Assembly: GCF_042432825.1 (NCBI RefSeq)
Contig: NZ_JBHLWN010000077.1
Span: forward strand, 1-64,000
DNA: 64,000 nt
Direction: 5' to 3'
Source: Gordoniibacillus chartarius
GTDB lineage: Bacteria; Bacillota; Bacilli; Paenibacillales; NBRC-103111
The notes under the pieces are model-generated. The model did not search any database. It was not told the origin of the DNA and saw only the letters and a program-made list of their open reading frames with translations. How positions within the stretch are numbered: the stretch's first letter is position 1; each line of letters begins with the position of its first letter. Shown here in pieces: positions 25,558 to 33,441 of the stretch. The position numbers were made by a program, and so were the translations under genes.

Positions 25558-26394
25558 CTAACCCGAAATCAGCTTGCGCTGGGATCTTGCTTGCAATACG
25601 TTCGTCACCAGCAGCAGAATGAACGAGATGATCAGCATCACTGCGGCAATCGCCGTCGCTCCCGCATAGTCGAACTGCTCCAGCTTTGTCATGATCAATA
25701 GCGGTGTAATTTCCGTCTTGTATGGCATGTTGCCGGAGATGAACACGACGGAGCCGTATTCGCCGACGGCGCGGGCGAACGCCATCGTCATGCCGGTTAT
25801 GAGCGCCGGAAGCACTTGCGGAAACAGAACCTTGAAAAATGTCCGTCCCCGGTAGGCGCCGAGACTGACAGCCGCCTCTTCCGTCTCTTTGTCAAGCTCC
25901 TCCAGGACCGGCTGCACCGTCCGTACGACGAACGGAATGCCGATAAACGTCAGGGCGATCATGATGCCCAGCGGCGAGTACGCCGTCTTGATGCCGAGCG
26001 GCACGAGCAGCTTGCCGATCCAGCCGTTCTCTGCATACAGCGTGGTCAGCGCGATGCCGGCAACGGCCGTCGGCAGGGCGAACGGCAGGTCGACGAGCGC
26101 GTCGACGATCTTCTTGCCGGGAAACGAGTAGCGTACAAGCACCCAAGCGACGATAAAGCCGAACACGCCGTTCACGAGTGCGGCGACCAGCGAGGCGCCG
26201 AAGCTGAGTTGGTACGAAGCGATGACCCGGTCGTTCGTGACGGTTTCCCAGAACACCGGCCAAGTTAGACCCGCCGCCCGAAGGAACAGGGCGACGAGCG
26301 GAATCAGCACGATGAGTCCGAGATACAGCAGCGTGAACCCCATCGACAGTCCGAAGCCGGGGATGACGCTGCGGGACTTTGGCAGTTTAAGCAT
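25558..26394 (-). CDS. cysT: sulfate ABC transporter permease CysT
   Basis: A 278-aa permease with about six helices. The coupling segment ELDKETEEAAVSLGAYRGRT and the family segment ARAVGEYGSVVFISGNMPYK are visible. It follows the binding-protein gene and precedes cysW with 12 bases between, the standard sbp-cysT-cysW-cysA order. Confidence 0.93.
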   Translation of the reverse strand: MLKLPKSRSVIPGFGLSMGFTLLYLGLIVLIPLVALFLRAAGLTWPVFWETVTNDRVIASYQLSFGASLVAALVNGVFGFIVAWVLVRYSFPGKKIVDALVDLPFALPTAVAGIALTTLYAENGWIGKLLVPLGIKTAYSPLGIMIALTFIGIPFVVRTVQPVLEELDKETEEAAVSLGAYRGRTFFKVLFPQVLPALITGMTMAFARAVGEYGSVVFISGNMPYKTEITPLLIMTKLEQFDYAGATAIAAVMLIISFILLLVTNVLQARSQRKLISG

Positions 26395-26441
26395 GGAGGT
26401 CTCCTTTCGAAAGGTAACCGAACGGTTTTCTTTTCACGTCG

Positions 26442-27542
26442 TTATTTTTTGGCAGGGGTATAGATTTGATCGAAGATCGCGCCGTCTTTGAAAAATTTGT
26501 CCTGAACCTTCGTCCAGCCGCCGAAGTCCGGGTCGTCGATTTTGACGAGATTCAATTTAGGGAACTGGCTTTCGTATTTCTTGGCAATCGATTCGTTACG
26601 CGGACGGTAGAAGTTTTTGGCGGCGAGCTCCTGGCCTTCATCCGAATACAAGTATTTCAAATACGCTTCAGCCACTTCGCGCGTACCTTTCTTATCGACA
26701 ACCTTGTCGACGACGGATACCGGCGGCTCGGCGAGAATCGACAGCGACGGAACGACAATCTCGAATTTGCCCGGCGATTCCTTCAGGGACAGGTGCGCTT
26801 CGTTCTCCCATGCGATCAGCACATCGCCGATGCCGCGCTGGGCGAACGTGTTCGTCGAATCGCGGGCGCCGGAGTCGAGTACAGCTACATTTTTATACAA
26901 TTGGCTGACGAACTCCTTCGCCTTCGCTTCGTCTTTGTTATTCTTCGACAAGGCGAACGCCCAGGCGGCGGCGAAATTCCAGCGGGCTCCGCCGGAAGAC
27001 TTCGGATTCGGGGTAATGACCGAAACGCCCGGCTTCACCAGATCGTCCCAATCTTTGATTCCCTTCGGATTGCCTTTGCGAACGAGGAACACAATCGTCG
27101 ACGTATACGGCGTGCTGTTGGTTTCCAGACGCTTCTGCCAGTCTTGAGGAATGAGGCCGGACGGAACTAAGGAATCGATGTCATAAGCCAGCGCCAGCGT
27201 GACGACATCGGCTTCAAGGCCGTCGGCGACGGAGCGCGCCTGCTTGCCGGAGCCGCCGTGCGACTGCTGGAACGTAACCTCTTGGTTGTTCTTTTCTTTC
27301 CAATATTTCGCGAACGCTTGGTTGTAAGCTTCGTAAAGCTCGCGTGTCGGGTCGTAAGATACGTTCAGCAGTTCTATAGGCTTTTTGGCGGGGGCCGACG
27401 AGCCCGCAGAACCGCCCGCTGCCGGGGCAGCTGCATCTCCGCTGCCGCATGCGGCCAGTGTGGCGATGAGCGCTGCCGACACGACGGCGGCACCGACTTG
27501 TTTCCAACCTGCATGATTCCATATGTGACGAATTGCTTTCAT
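26442..27542 (-). CDS. sbp: sulfate-binding lipoprotein
   Basis: A 366-aa substrate-binding lipoprotein. The signal peptide ends in a lipobox at ATLAAC (Cys near residue 35), followed by a low-complexity Gly/Ala/Ser linker. The mature domain shows sulfate-binding family segments: NVSYDPTRELYEAYN, GGSGKQARSVADGLEADVVT, IIPQDWQ-like and NPKSSGGARWNFAAAWAF. The ATG at 27542 follows GGAGAGGGTGG. It is the first gene of the transporter operon. Confidence 0.93.
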   Translation of the reverse strand: MKAIRHIWNHAGWKQVGAAVVSAALIATLAACGSGDAAAPAAGGSAGSSAPAKKPIELLNVSYDPTRELYEAYNQAFAKYWKEKNNQEVTFQQSHGGSGKQARSVADGLEADVVTLALAYDIDSLVPSGLIPQDWQKRLETNSTPYTSTIVFLVRKGNPKGIKDWDDLVKPGVSVITPNPKSSGGARWNFAAAWAFALSKNNKDEAKAKEFVSQLYKNVAVLDSGARDSTNTFAQRGIGDVLIAWENEAHLSLKESPGKFEIVVPSLSILAEPPVSVVDKVVDKKGTREVAEAYLKYLYSDEGQELAAKNFYRPRNESIAKKYESQFPKLNLVKIDDPDFGGWTKVQDKFFKDGAIFDQIYTPAKK

Positions 27543-27615
27543 CTTGATCCACCCTCTCCATTGATACAAGCGTAATTTTGTGTATGAATGACTGTTTCCG
27601 GTCGTCCGGTCAACG

Positions 27616-27688
27616 ATTATAAATAATTCCTATAGTTTTACTGTGATTTCGTTATGAGTATATTAGCATTGCGCCCAAAAGGTGTCAA
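27616..27688 (-). promoter_or_regulatory. sbp promoter with CymR-like element
   Basis: On the minus strand TTGACA (27683-27688) is followed after 17 bases by TAATAT (27660-27665). About 25 bases further down lies CTATAGGAATTATTTATAAT (27616-27635), which resembles the AGGAATT-type sites of the cysteine regulator CymR. The promoter is convincing; the CymR assignment is tentative. Confidence 0.55.
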
Positions 27689-27750
27689 TCGGTTTGAATG
27701 ATTTCATTTTGACAAAAAGTATGGGGTTAGTCGGATTTAATGTCGGCGCA

Positions 27751-27795
27751 TAAAAAAACGGCAGCTCTCTTCGTTCGAGTAGCTGCCGGTCTTCG
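27751..27795 (-). terminator. terminator after the TIGR00266 gene
   Basis: CGGCAGCT and AGCTGCCG form an 8-bp stem, followed on the minus strand by seven T residues. Confidence 0.85.
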
Positions 27796-27818
27796 AAAAT
27801 CCGTTATGTGCGAGGAGA

Positions 27819-28604
27819 TCAATCCCCGTCCAGCAAATTGCCTAAACCGCCGAGAATGCCGCCCTCTTCCTTGCGTCCGCCAGGGCCTGCTGCCGAAAGT
27901 ACGCGATCGGCGAGACGGCTGAACGGAAGCGACTGAATCCACACCGTACCCGGTCCGCGCAAGGTGGCGAAGAACAGCCCTTCCCCGCCGAACAGCGCCG
28001 TCTTCACGCCCTTCACGAATTCGATATCGTAATCGACATCCGGTGTCATAGCTACAAGACAACCGGTATCGACGCGGATCAGCTCGCCCGGACGCAGATG
28101 ACGCTTCGCGATCACGCCTCCGGCATGGACGAACGCCAAGCCGTCGCCTTCGATTTTCTGCATGATAAAGCCTTCGCCGCCGAAGAAGCCCGCACCCAGC
28201 TTGCGCTGAAATTCGATGCCGACCGACACGCCCTTCGCCGCGCAAAGGAACGAATCTTTCTGGCAAATGAGTTTGCCGCCCAGCTGGGACAAGTCCATCG
28301 GCAAAATTTTACCCGGGTATGGGGACGCGAATGCGACTCGCTGCTTGCCGTAACCGCGGTTCGTGTATACCGTCATGAACAAGCTTTCCCCCGTCAGCAG
28401 GCGCTTGCCTGCCCCGAACAGCTTGCCCATCAAGCCTTGATTGGAAGAGCTTCCGTCTCCGAAGATCGTCTCCATGGAGATGCCCTCGTCCATCATCATG
28501 AATGCGCCTGCCTCGGCGATAGCGCTCTCCTGCGGATCCAGCTCAATCTCAACATATTGCATTTCGTCGCCGATTATTTGATAATCGATTTCATGTGCGT
28601 TCAT
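27819..28604 (-). CDS. TIGR00266/AIM24-family protein
   Basis: A 261-aa cytoplasmic protein with the tryptophan-RNA-binding-attenuator-like beta fold of AIM24 proteins. Characteristic segments are EAGAFMMMDEGISMETIFGD near the start, GGEGFIMQKIEGDGLAFVHAGG, the acidic-turn region ELIRVDTGCLVAM and FGGEGLFFATLRGPG. The tail is Gly-rich (GGILGGLGNLL). The biological role is not established. AAGGGAG precedes the ATG. It is a single-gene unit closed by a strong terminator. Confidence 0.88.
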   Translation of the reverse strand: MNAHEIDYQIIGDEMQYVEIELDPQESAIAEAGAFMMMDEGISMETIFGDGSSSNQGLMGKLFGAGKRLLTGESLFMTVYTNRGYGKQRVAFASPYPGKILPMDLSQLGGKLICQKDSFLCAAKGVSVGIEFQRKLGAGFFGGEGFIMQKIEGDGLAFVHAGGVIAKRHLRPGELIRVDTGCLVAMTPDVDYDIEFVKGVKTALFGGEGLFFATLRGPGTVWIQSLPFSRLADRVLSAAGPGGRKEEGGILGGLGNLLDGD

Positions 28605-28673
28605 CGGTTTACCGCTCCCTTGTCACTATGTATCCCCCATAGTTTACCACAAGCGAGCGGCATTGCGCACTGC

Positions 28674-28889
28674 TCAATCTTCTTCCTCGGACTTGCCCTC
28701 TTCCGGATCTTCGTCGAAATCCAAATTCAGAATGACGGTATAATTCGTTGACGTGTGCGGAATGACTTGGGCTACTTCCACAAAGGGCGTTTCAAACTCG
28801 GCCTCGGCATCGTTCACCAAATCCTGAAGCGACTCGCTTAGGGAGTCGTTCGGTTCCAGTCGAATGTCGGCAAAATATTGCTTAATCAT
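28674..28889 (-). CDS. small acidic protein of unknown function
   Basis: A 71-aa protein with a strong SD (GGGAGG). It is highly acidic, ending in an Asp/Glu run, and has no signal peptide or membrane segment. I do not recognise the family. It is transcribed alone between terminator-like structures, close to spore and envelope genes. Confidence 0.65.
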   Translation of the reverse strand: MIKQYFADIRLEPNDSLSESLQDLVNDAEAEFETPFVEVAQVIPHTSTNYTVILNLDFDEDPEEGKSEEED

Positions 28890-28931
28890 AGCGCAGCCTC
28901 CCTTTATTGTTCATTCAAATATGTATGACAA

Positions 28932-28961
28932 GCCACGCTTCGGCGGGAGCCAAAGCGTGGC
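28932..28961. terminator. stem-loop after the Gln-rich gene
   Basis: GCCACGCTT pairs with AAGCGTGGC (9 bp, 12-base loop) on the 3' side of the Gln-rich gene. The T-tract is weak. Confidence 0.5.
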
Positions 28962-28981
28962 GCGATACGAACGTATCGAAC

Positions 28982-29314
28982 TTATTGACGGTATGCGCTT
29001 GTATTGTAGGATTGATTTTGCAACGCCTGGTTTGCATTGAATGCAGCGATTTGATTGACGGCTTGCTCCAGCTGATTGACGATTTGCAGACATTGCTGCA
29101 TGTTTTGAATCGCCACATCATGGCCTCGCAGCGCTTGTTCGATGATTTGTGTAGCTTGACGCTCACGCTGCGCCAGCTGCTGCAGCATGTTGGCGTTCTG
29201 CGACTCTTGCTGGATCATCATCTCATACGTGCGGCTTGCTTGCTGCGTCTGCTGGATCAGCTGATTGACGATTTGTCTTGCCTGCTGCGCTTGCGCTTGT
29301 ACGTTCTGGATCAT
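28982..29314 (-). CDS. Gln-rich coiled-coil protein of unknown function
   Basis: A 110-aa protein. Almost the whole length is a Gln/Ala/Ile helix with heptad-like spacing (IVNQLIQQTQQAS, QESQNANMLQQLAQ, VNQLEQAVNQIAAFNA), suggesting a coiled coil that oligomerises. The ATG at 29314 was chosen because GGAGG sits upstream; an extended frame starts at 29368 without SD. No family is recognised. Similar Gln-rich helical proteins occur among spore-coat-associated proteins, but that link is a guess. Confidence 0.65.
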   Translation of the reverse strand: MIQNVQAQAQQARQIVNQLIQQTQQASRTYEMMIQQESQNANMLQQLAQRERQATQIIEQALRGHDVAIQNMQQCLQIVNQLEQAVNQIAAFNANQALQNQSYNTSAYRQ

Positions 29315-29426
29315 TGTGGTTGTTGCCTCCTCAAAAATAGTGGGTGTATGAGCTCTTGGAGCCGACATTTATTATGCCTATCGCATTCATTACTACTCGC
29401 TCTGTGTCAAATTTTCCGTTTGACAT

Positions 29427-30122
29427 TTAACGGTTGGAGGCACTGGAGTTGCTTGGGAACGCATAATTGGTCATCGTGTTGAATTCGTTGATAAACATAT
29501 TCATCGACGTGCCGCTCCGCGCTTGTTCGGCATAATAGCTCATGCGGCGCACAAAATTCGGATTGGAGGATACGAAAATATTCGCCTTGCTCGGAGCGAG
29601 CTCATGCAGCACGGCGGTAATTCGGCCTTGCTGAGCGGTGGTCAGCCCGTCCTGCGCCCGCCAATCCAGGGTCGGGCCTTGCCCGGTTCCGAAAATGCCC
29701 GCCTGGCTTTTCCCGTCCGGCATCGGTCCCTGCATATCGGCCTTCGTTCCCGACAGGCTTTGCGCCTGTAAGCCTTTCAGCTTGACGGCCGCATAAATGT
29801 TGCTCTCCGTCAGCGCCACATGCGCCTCGGCCAGCTCAGGCAGGCGTGCCACCAGCTGTTCGCCGAGCACCCGATTCATGGAAAGCCGGGAGTTGTAATG
29901 GAACTCCGTTTTGTCGACGCTATCGTGATAGGGCAGGGCGTCGGTTTGTCCAGGCAAGCTTTTGGCGCCGAGCGTGTCGTTCTCGTTGTTACGGCTGTCC
30001 ATATCGCCGTAGGCGATCGGGGATGCGTTCTTGTTCTCATTGCCGCTCGTGCAGGCCGCAAGCCCGAGGGCAATGAGCAGCGCCGCGCCAACTTTCACAG
30101 CCGAGCTGCGCGATTCGGTCAT
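29427..30122 (-). CDS. YhcN/YlaJ-family sporulation lipoprotein
   Basis: A 231-aa lipoprotein with lipobox LGLAAC (Cys about residue 24). The mature part contains the YhcN/YlaJ pattern around VARLPELAEAHVALTESNIY and AAVKLKG, and later RITAVLHELAPSKANIFVSS followed by NPNFV. Proteins of this family sit in the inner spore membrane of Bacilli. GGGGGA precedes the ATG. The C-terminal tail (NEFNTMTNYAFPSNSS) is variable. Confidence 0.85.
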   Translation of the reverse strand: MTESRSSAVKVGAALLIALGLAACTSGNENKNASPIAYGDMDSRNNENDTLGAKSLPGQTDALPYHDSVDKTEFHYNSRLSMNRVLGEQLVARLPELAEAHVALTESNIYAAVKLKGLQAQSLSGTKADMQGPMPDGKSQAGIFGTGQGPTLDWRAQDGLTTAQQGRITAVLHELAPSKANIFVSSNPNFVRRMSYYAEQARSGTSMNMFINEFNTMTNYAFPSNSSASNR

Positions 30123-30198
30123 GGTGGTGTCCCCCTATTCGTTAGCCCAATCTATCCGTTAGGATGTGGGAATAACGGGAAACTATGCATGACGAGGC

Positions 30199-30234
30199 AA
30201 AAAAAGAGCCGCACCGCGGCATGCGGTACAGCTC
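30199..30234 (-). terminator. terminator of the kapB operon
   Basis: A stem of GAGC/GCTC and ACCGC/GCGGT around GGCAT, followed on the minus strand by seven T residues. Confidence 0.8.
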
Positions 30235-30255
30235 CTGATTGAAAACCCCGTGCTG

Positions 30256-30414
30256 CTATTCGGTTTGTACGCCGGCCGGCTCGCCTTTGGTATAAGCGAT
30301 CAACGTTATATCTTTGCCTAGCTCCCTTTGTAATCTTGCTTCGAGCTCGGCAATTTCGGCCACTAGCTGGTCGTTGTTTTCCAAATCGGCAAATCGGTAA
30401 GCACCTGTTTCCAT
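30256..30414 (-). CDS. small hypothetical protein
   Basis: A 52-aa protein, largely one amphipathic helix (LVAEIAELEARLQRELGKDI) with a short tail. AAGGAGG precedes the ATG at 30414. An in-frame ATG at 30480 that overlaps the previous stop would give 74 aa and cannot be excluded. It is the last gene of the kapB operon. Family unknown. Confidence 0.55.
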   Translation of the reverse strand: METGAYRFADLENNDQLVAEIAELEARLQRELGKDITLIAYTKGEPAGVQTE

Positions 30415-30476
30415 ATCGGCTTCAACCTCCTTGTCGGCAGCAACTATAGACTCAGGATGCCGAAACCGGCTTCGTT

Positions 30477-30947
30477 TCATTCACGCGGATCCAGCTCTTC
30501 CAGCAGCTTTCTGACAGATGCTTCATCGAAAGCGCCGTTTCGCTTGAACTGCTCCATTTTTTCGCGAATCCGCTGTCCCTCCAGCTCCGCTAAAGCTTCT
30601 TCGCTCGGCTGTCCCGGATCGAACCAGACGTAGTACCCTTCCGGACCGTTGCGGAGAAACGGGCTGCGCCAGTATTCGGGATACGCATACGGGTCGTCAT
30701 TGAAAAGCAGTCCCAGCACACTGTCGCTTGATAACGGAAGCAGGTGGTGGAAGCTTTCTTCCGCCGACATATCGGCCACGTTCCGATGCACATACGCATA
30801 ATGCAAGTAATGCTCGCCCGTCGCCCGATCCTTTACGATTTCGTACAGTTCCAGCTCCGTCTTCGTCAGCTCCCGCACCGGCTCAAGCCGTTCGGCCAGC
30901 AGCTCGGCCGGCACTTTGCCGATGTCCTGCAGCGATGTTTCGTGCAT
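30477..30947 (-). CDS. conserved hypothetical protein
   Basis: A 156-aa soluble protein, not recognised. It has an aromatic-rich central part (ATGEHYLHYAYVHRNV, DPYAYPEYWRSPFLRNGPEG, YYVWFDPG) and a charged helical end (EKMEQFKRN, VRKLLEELDPRE). The ATG at 30947 lies after GGAG and just past the stop of the oxidoreductase gene; a GTG one codon earlier is possible. It belongs to the kapB operon. Confidence 0.7.
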   Translation of the reverse strand: MHETSLQDIGKVPAELLAERLEPVRELTKTELELYEIVKDRATGEHYLHYAYVHRNVADMSAEESFHHLLPLSSDSVLGLLFNDDPYAYPEYWRSPFLRNGPEGYYVWFDPGQPSEEALAELEGQRIREKMEQFKRNGAFDEASVRKLLEELDPRE

Positions 30948-30950
30948 CAC

Positions 30951-32033
30951 TTACAGCTCCCAATCCAGCATGACTTCCCGTCCGGTCTCCGAGGAACGGC
31001 GGATGGCGTCAAGAATCAAATTGTTCGTATAGCCCGACATGACCGACGTAATCGGCTCGCTGTTGTTCCGGATGCACTCGACAAAATGGCGGCTCATCCG
31101 TACGCGCGATCCTTCGTCCTGTCCCGGTACGCTCAGCTCGATCGTCGCTTCGCGGTCGAACTGCTCGCTCATCAGCTTGCCGCTGCTTCCTCTCAGCGAT
31201 GCGCCTCCCTCGGAGCCAAGCAGGTGCACATACGGCTGGTTATCGGTATCCGTGAGCGCCGCCCAACTGACATCAAGCGTCAAGGTAGCTCCATTGTCCA
31301 AGCGAATCAGCGCCGTCGCGAAATCCTCCACATCGTACACGCCATTCCAATCCGGCTTGCCCCAAGTTCCAATTCCGCGCTTGCGTGGACCGAACTCGGC
31401 ATAGGCAGCCCCAAATACCGATACCGGCTTCGGATTGCCCATCAAATAGAGGGACAGGTCGAGCATATGCACACCGAGATCGATGAGGGGACCGCCGCCC
31501 GATTTGCTCATTTGGGTAAACCAGGTGCCCCAACCCGGGATTCCCTTCCGTCGCACCCAGCCGGCTTTCGCGTGGTAAATACGGCCGAGCGAGCCTTTGT
31601 CCGCCTGCTCCTTCACTTGCATGGCTACGGATTCCCAGCGGAGCTGATGCGGTATCATCAGCACTTTGCCGGACTCGCGCTGGGCCTTCACGATCGTCTT
31701 GGCCGCTTCCAAATTAATCGCCATCGGCTTTTCCAGCATGACATGCTTCCCGGCCTGCAGCGCCTTCACGGCGATCGGAGCGTGCCATTCGTTCGAGACG
31801 GCAATGACGACGGCATCGATGCCCGGATCGGCGAGCATTTCGTCGGCGGTTGCATAAACCTTATCGATATTGTGCTGCTTGGCGCGGCTTTCCGCGAGCG
31901 GGGCGAACACATCCGTTACTCCGGCTAGCTGAACGCTGTCCGCGATTTTGCTGAATACTTCCATATGTACGTTGCCGATATTGCCTGCACCGATAATGCC
32001 GAGCCGAATCTTTGCTTGCTGAGTCGTCGTCAT
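30951..32033 (-). CDS. Gfo/Idh/MocA-family oxidoreductase
   Basis: A 360-aa NAD(P)-dependent dehydrogenase. Rossmann motif GIIGAGNIGNVHMEVF is at the N-terminus, the EKPMA motif (HVMLEKPMAINLEAA) near residue 95 carries the family lysine, and GGGPLIDLGVHMLDLSLYLM lies mid-chain. The substrate is probably a sugar or cyclitol but cannot be told. The second ATG (32033) fits the AGGAGG spacing better than the first (32039). It is co-transcribed with kapB. Confidence 0.88.
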   Translation of the reverse strand: MTTTQQAKIRLGIIGAGNIGNVHMEVFSKIADSVQLAGVTDVFAPLAESRAKQHNIDKVYATADEMLADPGIDAVVIAVSNEWHAPIAVKALQAGKHVMLEKPMAINLEAAKTIVKAQRESGKVLMIPHQLRWESVAMQVKEQADKGSLGRIYHAKAGWVRRKGIPGWGTWFTQMSKSGGGPLIDLGVHMLDLSLYLMGNPKPVSVFGAAYAEFGPRKRGIGTWGKPDWNGVYDVEDFATALIRLDNGATLTLDVSWAALTDTDNQPYVHLLGSEGGASLRGSSGKLMSEQFDREATIELSVPGQDEGSRVRMSRHFVECIRNNSEPITSVMSGYTNNLILDAIRRSSETGREVMLDWEL

Positions 32034-32064
32034 GATCATTAAACCTCCTAATTTTCGGGAAAAA

Positions 32065-32472
32065 TTATTTGATCTTTTTGTACTCCTGTTCGAGGGCTTC
32101 CATTTCGGCTAAAGCCCGTTCAGCCCAGCGCTTCAATTGGTCGAGCTCCTGCTTGTGCAGGTCGACCGATTCGCGCAGAGATTCGTCGTATTCCGGTACT
32201 GGACCGTCGTATCGTTCAACGGTGTTAAGAGGCATCAGAGCAATTTCGCGATGTGCGAGCGCCTTGCGCTGATGAAACAGCGGAACATCGGCTTGCATCG
32301 GGTGATGCAGATCTCCTTGCTCCGGATGCTTCACGACCGCTGCGATTTGAACCGCGGCCTTGCGTGAGTTCGTCAGCTCGACGATCGTGCCGATATACCG
32401 GCCGCTCTTGTATTCGGCGATCACCGTATCGCCGACCTGAAGCTGCTGTTCTTGTTCTCGCGGAAAATTCAT
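32065..32472 (-). CDS. kapB: kinase-associated protein KapB (sporulation phosphorelay)
   Basis: A 135-aa homologue of Bacillus KapB, needed for activation of the sporulation kinase KinB. Residues 10-70 form an SH3-like beta domain with the hallmark AVVKHPEQGDLHHPMQADV and PLFHQRKALAHRE, then RYDGPVPEYDESL and a C-terminal coiled coil. It starts two bases after the thioredoxin-like gene. No kinB lies in the window. Confidence 0.9.
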   Translation of the reverse strand: MNFPREQEQQLQVGDTVIAEYKSGRYIGTIVELTNSRKAAVQIAAVVKHPEQGDLHHPMQADVPLFHQRKALAHREIALMPLNTVERYDGPVPEYDESLRESVDLHKQELDQLKRWAERALAEMEALEQEYKKIK

Positions 32473-32474
32473 GA

Positions 32475-32795
32475 TTAGCTCATCCCCTTGATCGGTTCGT
32501 CGGTTTCTTCGGCTAGTCTTTGCCTCATCCAGGTCAGAATCGTATCGACGGAAGAGATGCGGTACAGCATGCCGCTTACTTCGCCTTTACGTACGCGGAC
32601 CAAGCAAGGAACGCTGCCTACACGCCACCGCTCGGCAAGCTCCGGCCGTACGTTCAGATTAATCCGATCGGCATGCAGCGCCGGATCCGCCGCTTCCACG
32701 ACATCCAGCATGCGGAGCGCTACCTTGCATGTACCGCATAAAGGCGTGTACAGCATAACGAATGAGCTGGTTCCAGGCGTCAGCGAATCCGTCAC
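32475..32795 (-). CDS. thioredoxin-like protein
   Basis: A 106-aa thioredoxin-fold protein with the redox motif CGTC in MLYTPLCGTCKVAL (about 15-28) and the cis-proline loop VGSVPCLV. There is no signal peptide, so it acts in the cytoplasm. It starts at GTG 32795, overlapping the upstream stop, with GGAGG nearby. The second gene of the kapB operon. Confidence 0.85.
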   Translation of the reverse strand: MTDSLTPGTSSFVMLYTPLCGTCKVALRMLDVVEAADPALHADRINLNVRPELAERWRVGSVPCLVRVRKGEVSGMLYRISSVDTILTWMRQRLAEETDEPIKGMS

Positions 32796-33331
32796 AAGCC
32801 TGTTCCTCCCCGGGATGATGCATAATCATTCAGCCATCGCAGGCTATGAGCGGCAGCCTGCACCAGCTTCGGGAAGTCGGCGGCATGGCTCTCATCGACT
32901 TTGCGCCGGAAATCGAGCGAAATGTGAAGCTGGGATGCTGCCGTACTGCGCGGCCATTGGTAAGAGACCGTTTGCACAACGTCCGGCCGATCCTCCCAAA
33001 TATCCAGAAGCGCCTTCTCTACGGTCGGACAATCGTGCTGCGGATCGGTAGTGAACGTCTCAAACCTCACGGTGAGCACGCATCCGGGCACGATATGTTC
33101 CTGTTCGAGCAGCTCGGCGGCCAGATCGGCAAGCTCCGTATGCAGTCCGAGCTCCGCTGCAGCCGCCCCACCGTCGATTTCACGGAACCGGATCGAGCAG
33201 CTGCGGGCCATGGAAGCGAGTTCAACGCGGTCCGAACGATTCGTGACAAGTATTTTCCCGTCAAGATCGAGGTCGTACACGCACCCCTCCAGCACTACCT
33301 TCAAATTGTCATAGATGGTCGGGTCGAACAT
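32792..33331 (-). CDS. conserved hypothetical protein
   Basis: A 179-aa soluble protein that I do not recognise. The N-terminal part is beta-rich (VVLEGCVYDLDLDGKILVTN), the middle is acidic and the end is helical. AAGGAGG precedes the ATG. It is the first gene of a minus-strand run leading to kapB and overlaps the thioredoxin gene by four bases, so it is probably expressed with it. Confidence 0.7.
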   Translation of the reverse strand: MFDPTIYDNLKVVLEGCVYDLDLDGKILVTNRSDRVELASMARSCSIRFREIDGGAAAAELGLHTELADLAAELLEQEHIVPGCVLTVRFETFTTDPQHDCPTVEKALLDIWEDRPDVVQTVSYQWPRSTAASQLHISLDFRRKVDESHAADFPKLVQAAAHSLRWLNDYASSRGGTGL

Positions 33332-33441
33332 AAGCTGCTCCTCCTTGCAGGTCGGGGGCTCATCGAAGGCTGACGGCAGATGCGACGAAAGACGCCTGGC
33401 TGCCTTGCGGCAGCCGACGCCTTAACTTGTCGGCCATCTAT

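Noticed and set aside
33399..33416. GGCTGCC/GGCAGCC hairpin after the YkpA-like gene
   Set aside because: Only a 7-bp stem with a weak T-tract; it may be a terminator but is not firm enough to annotate.
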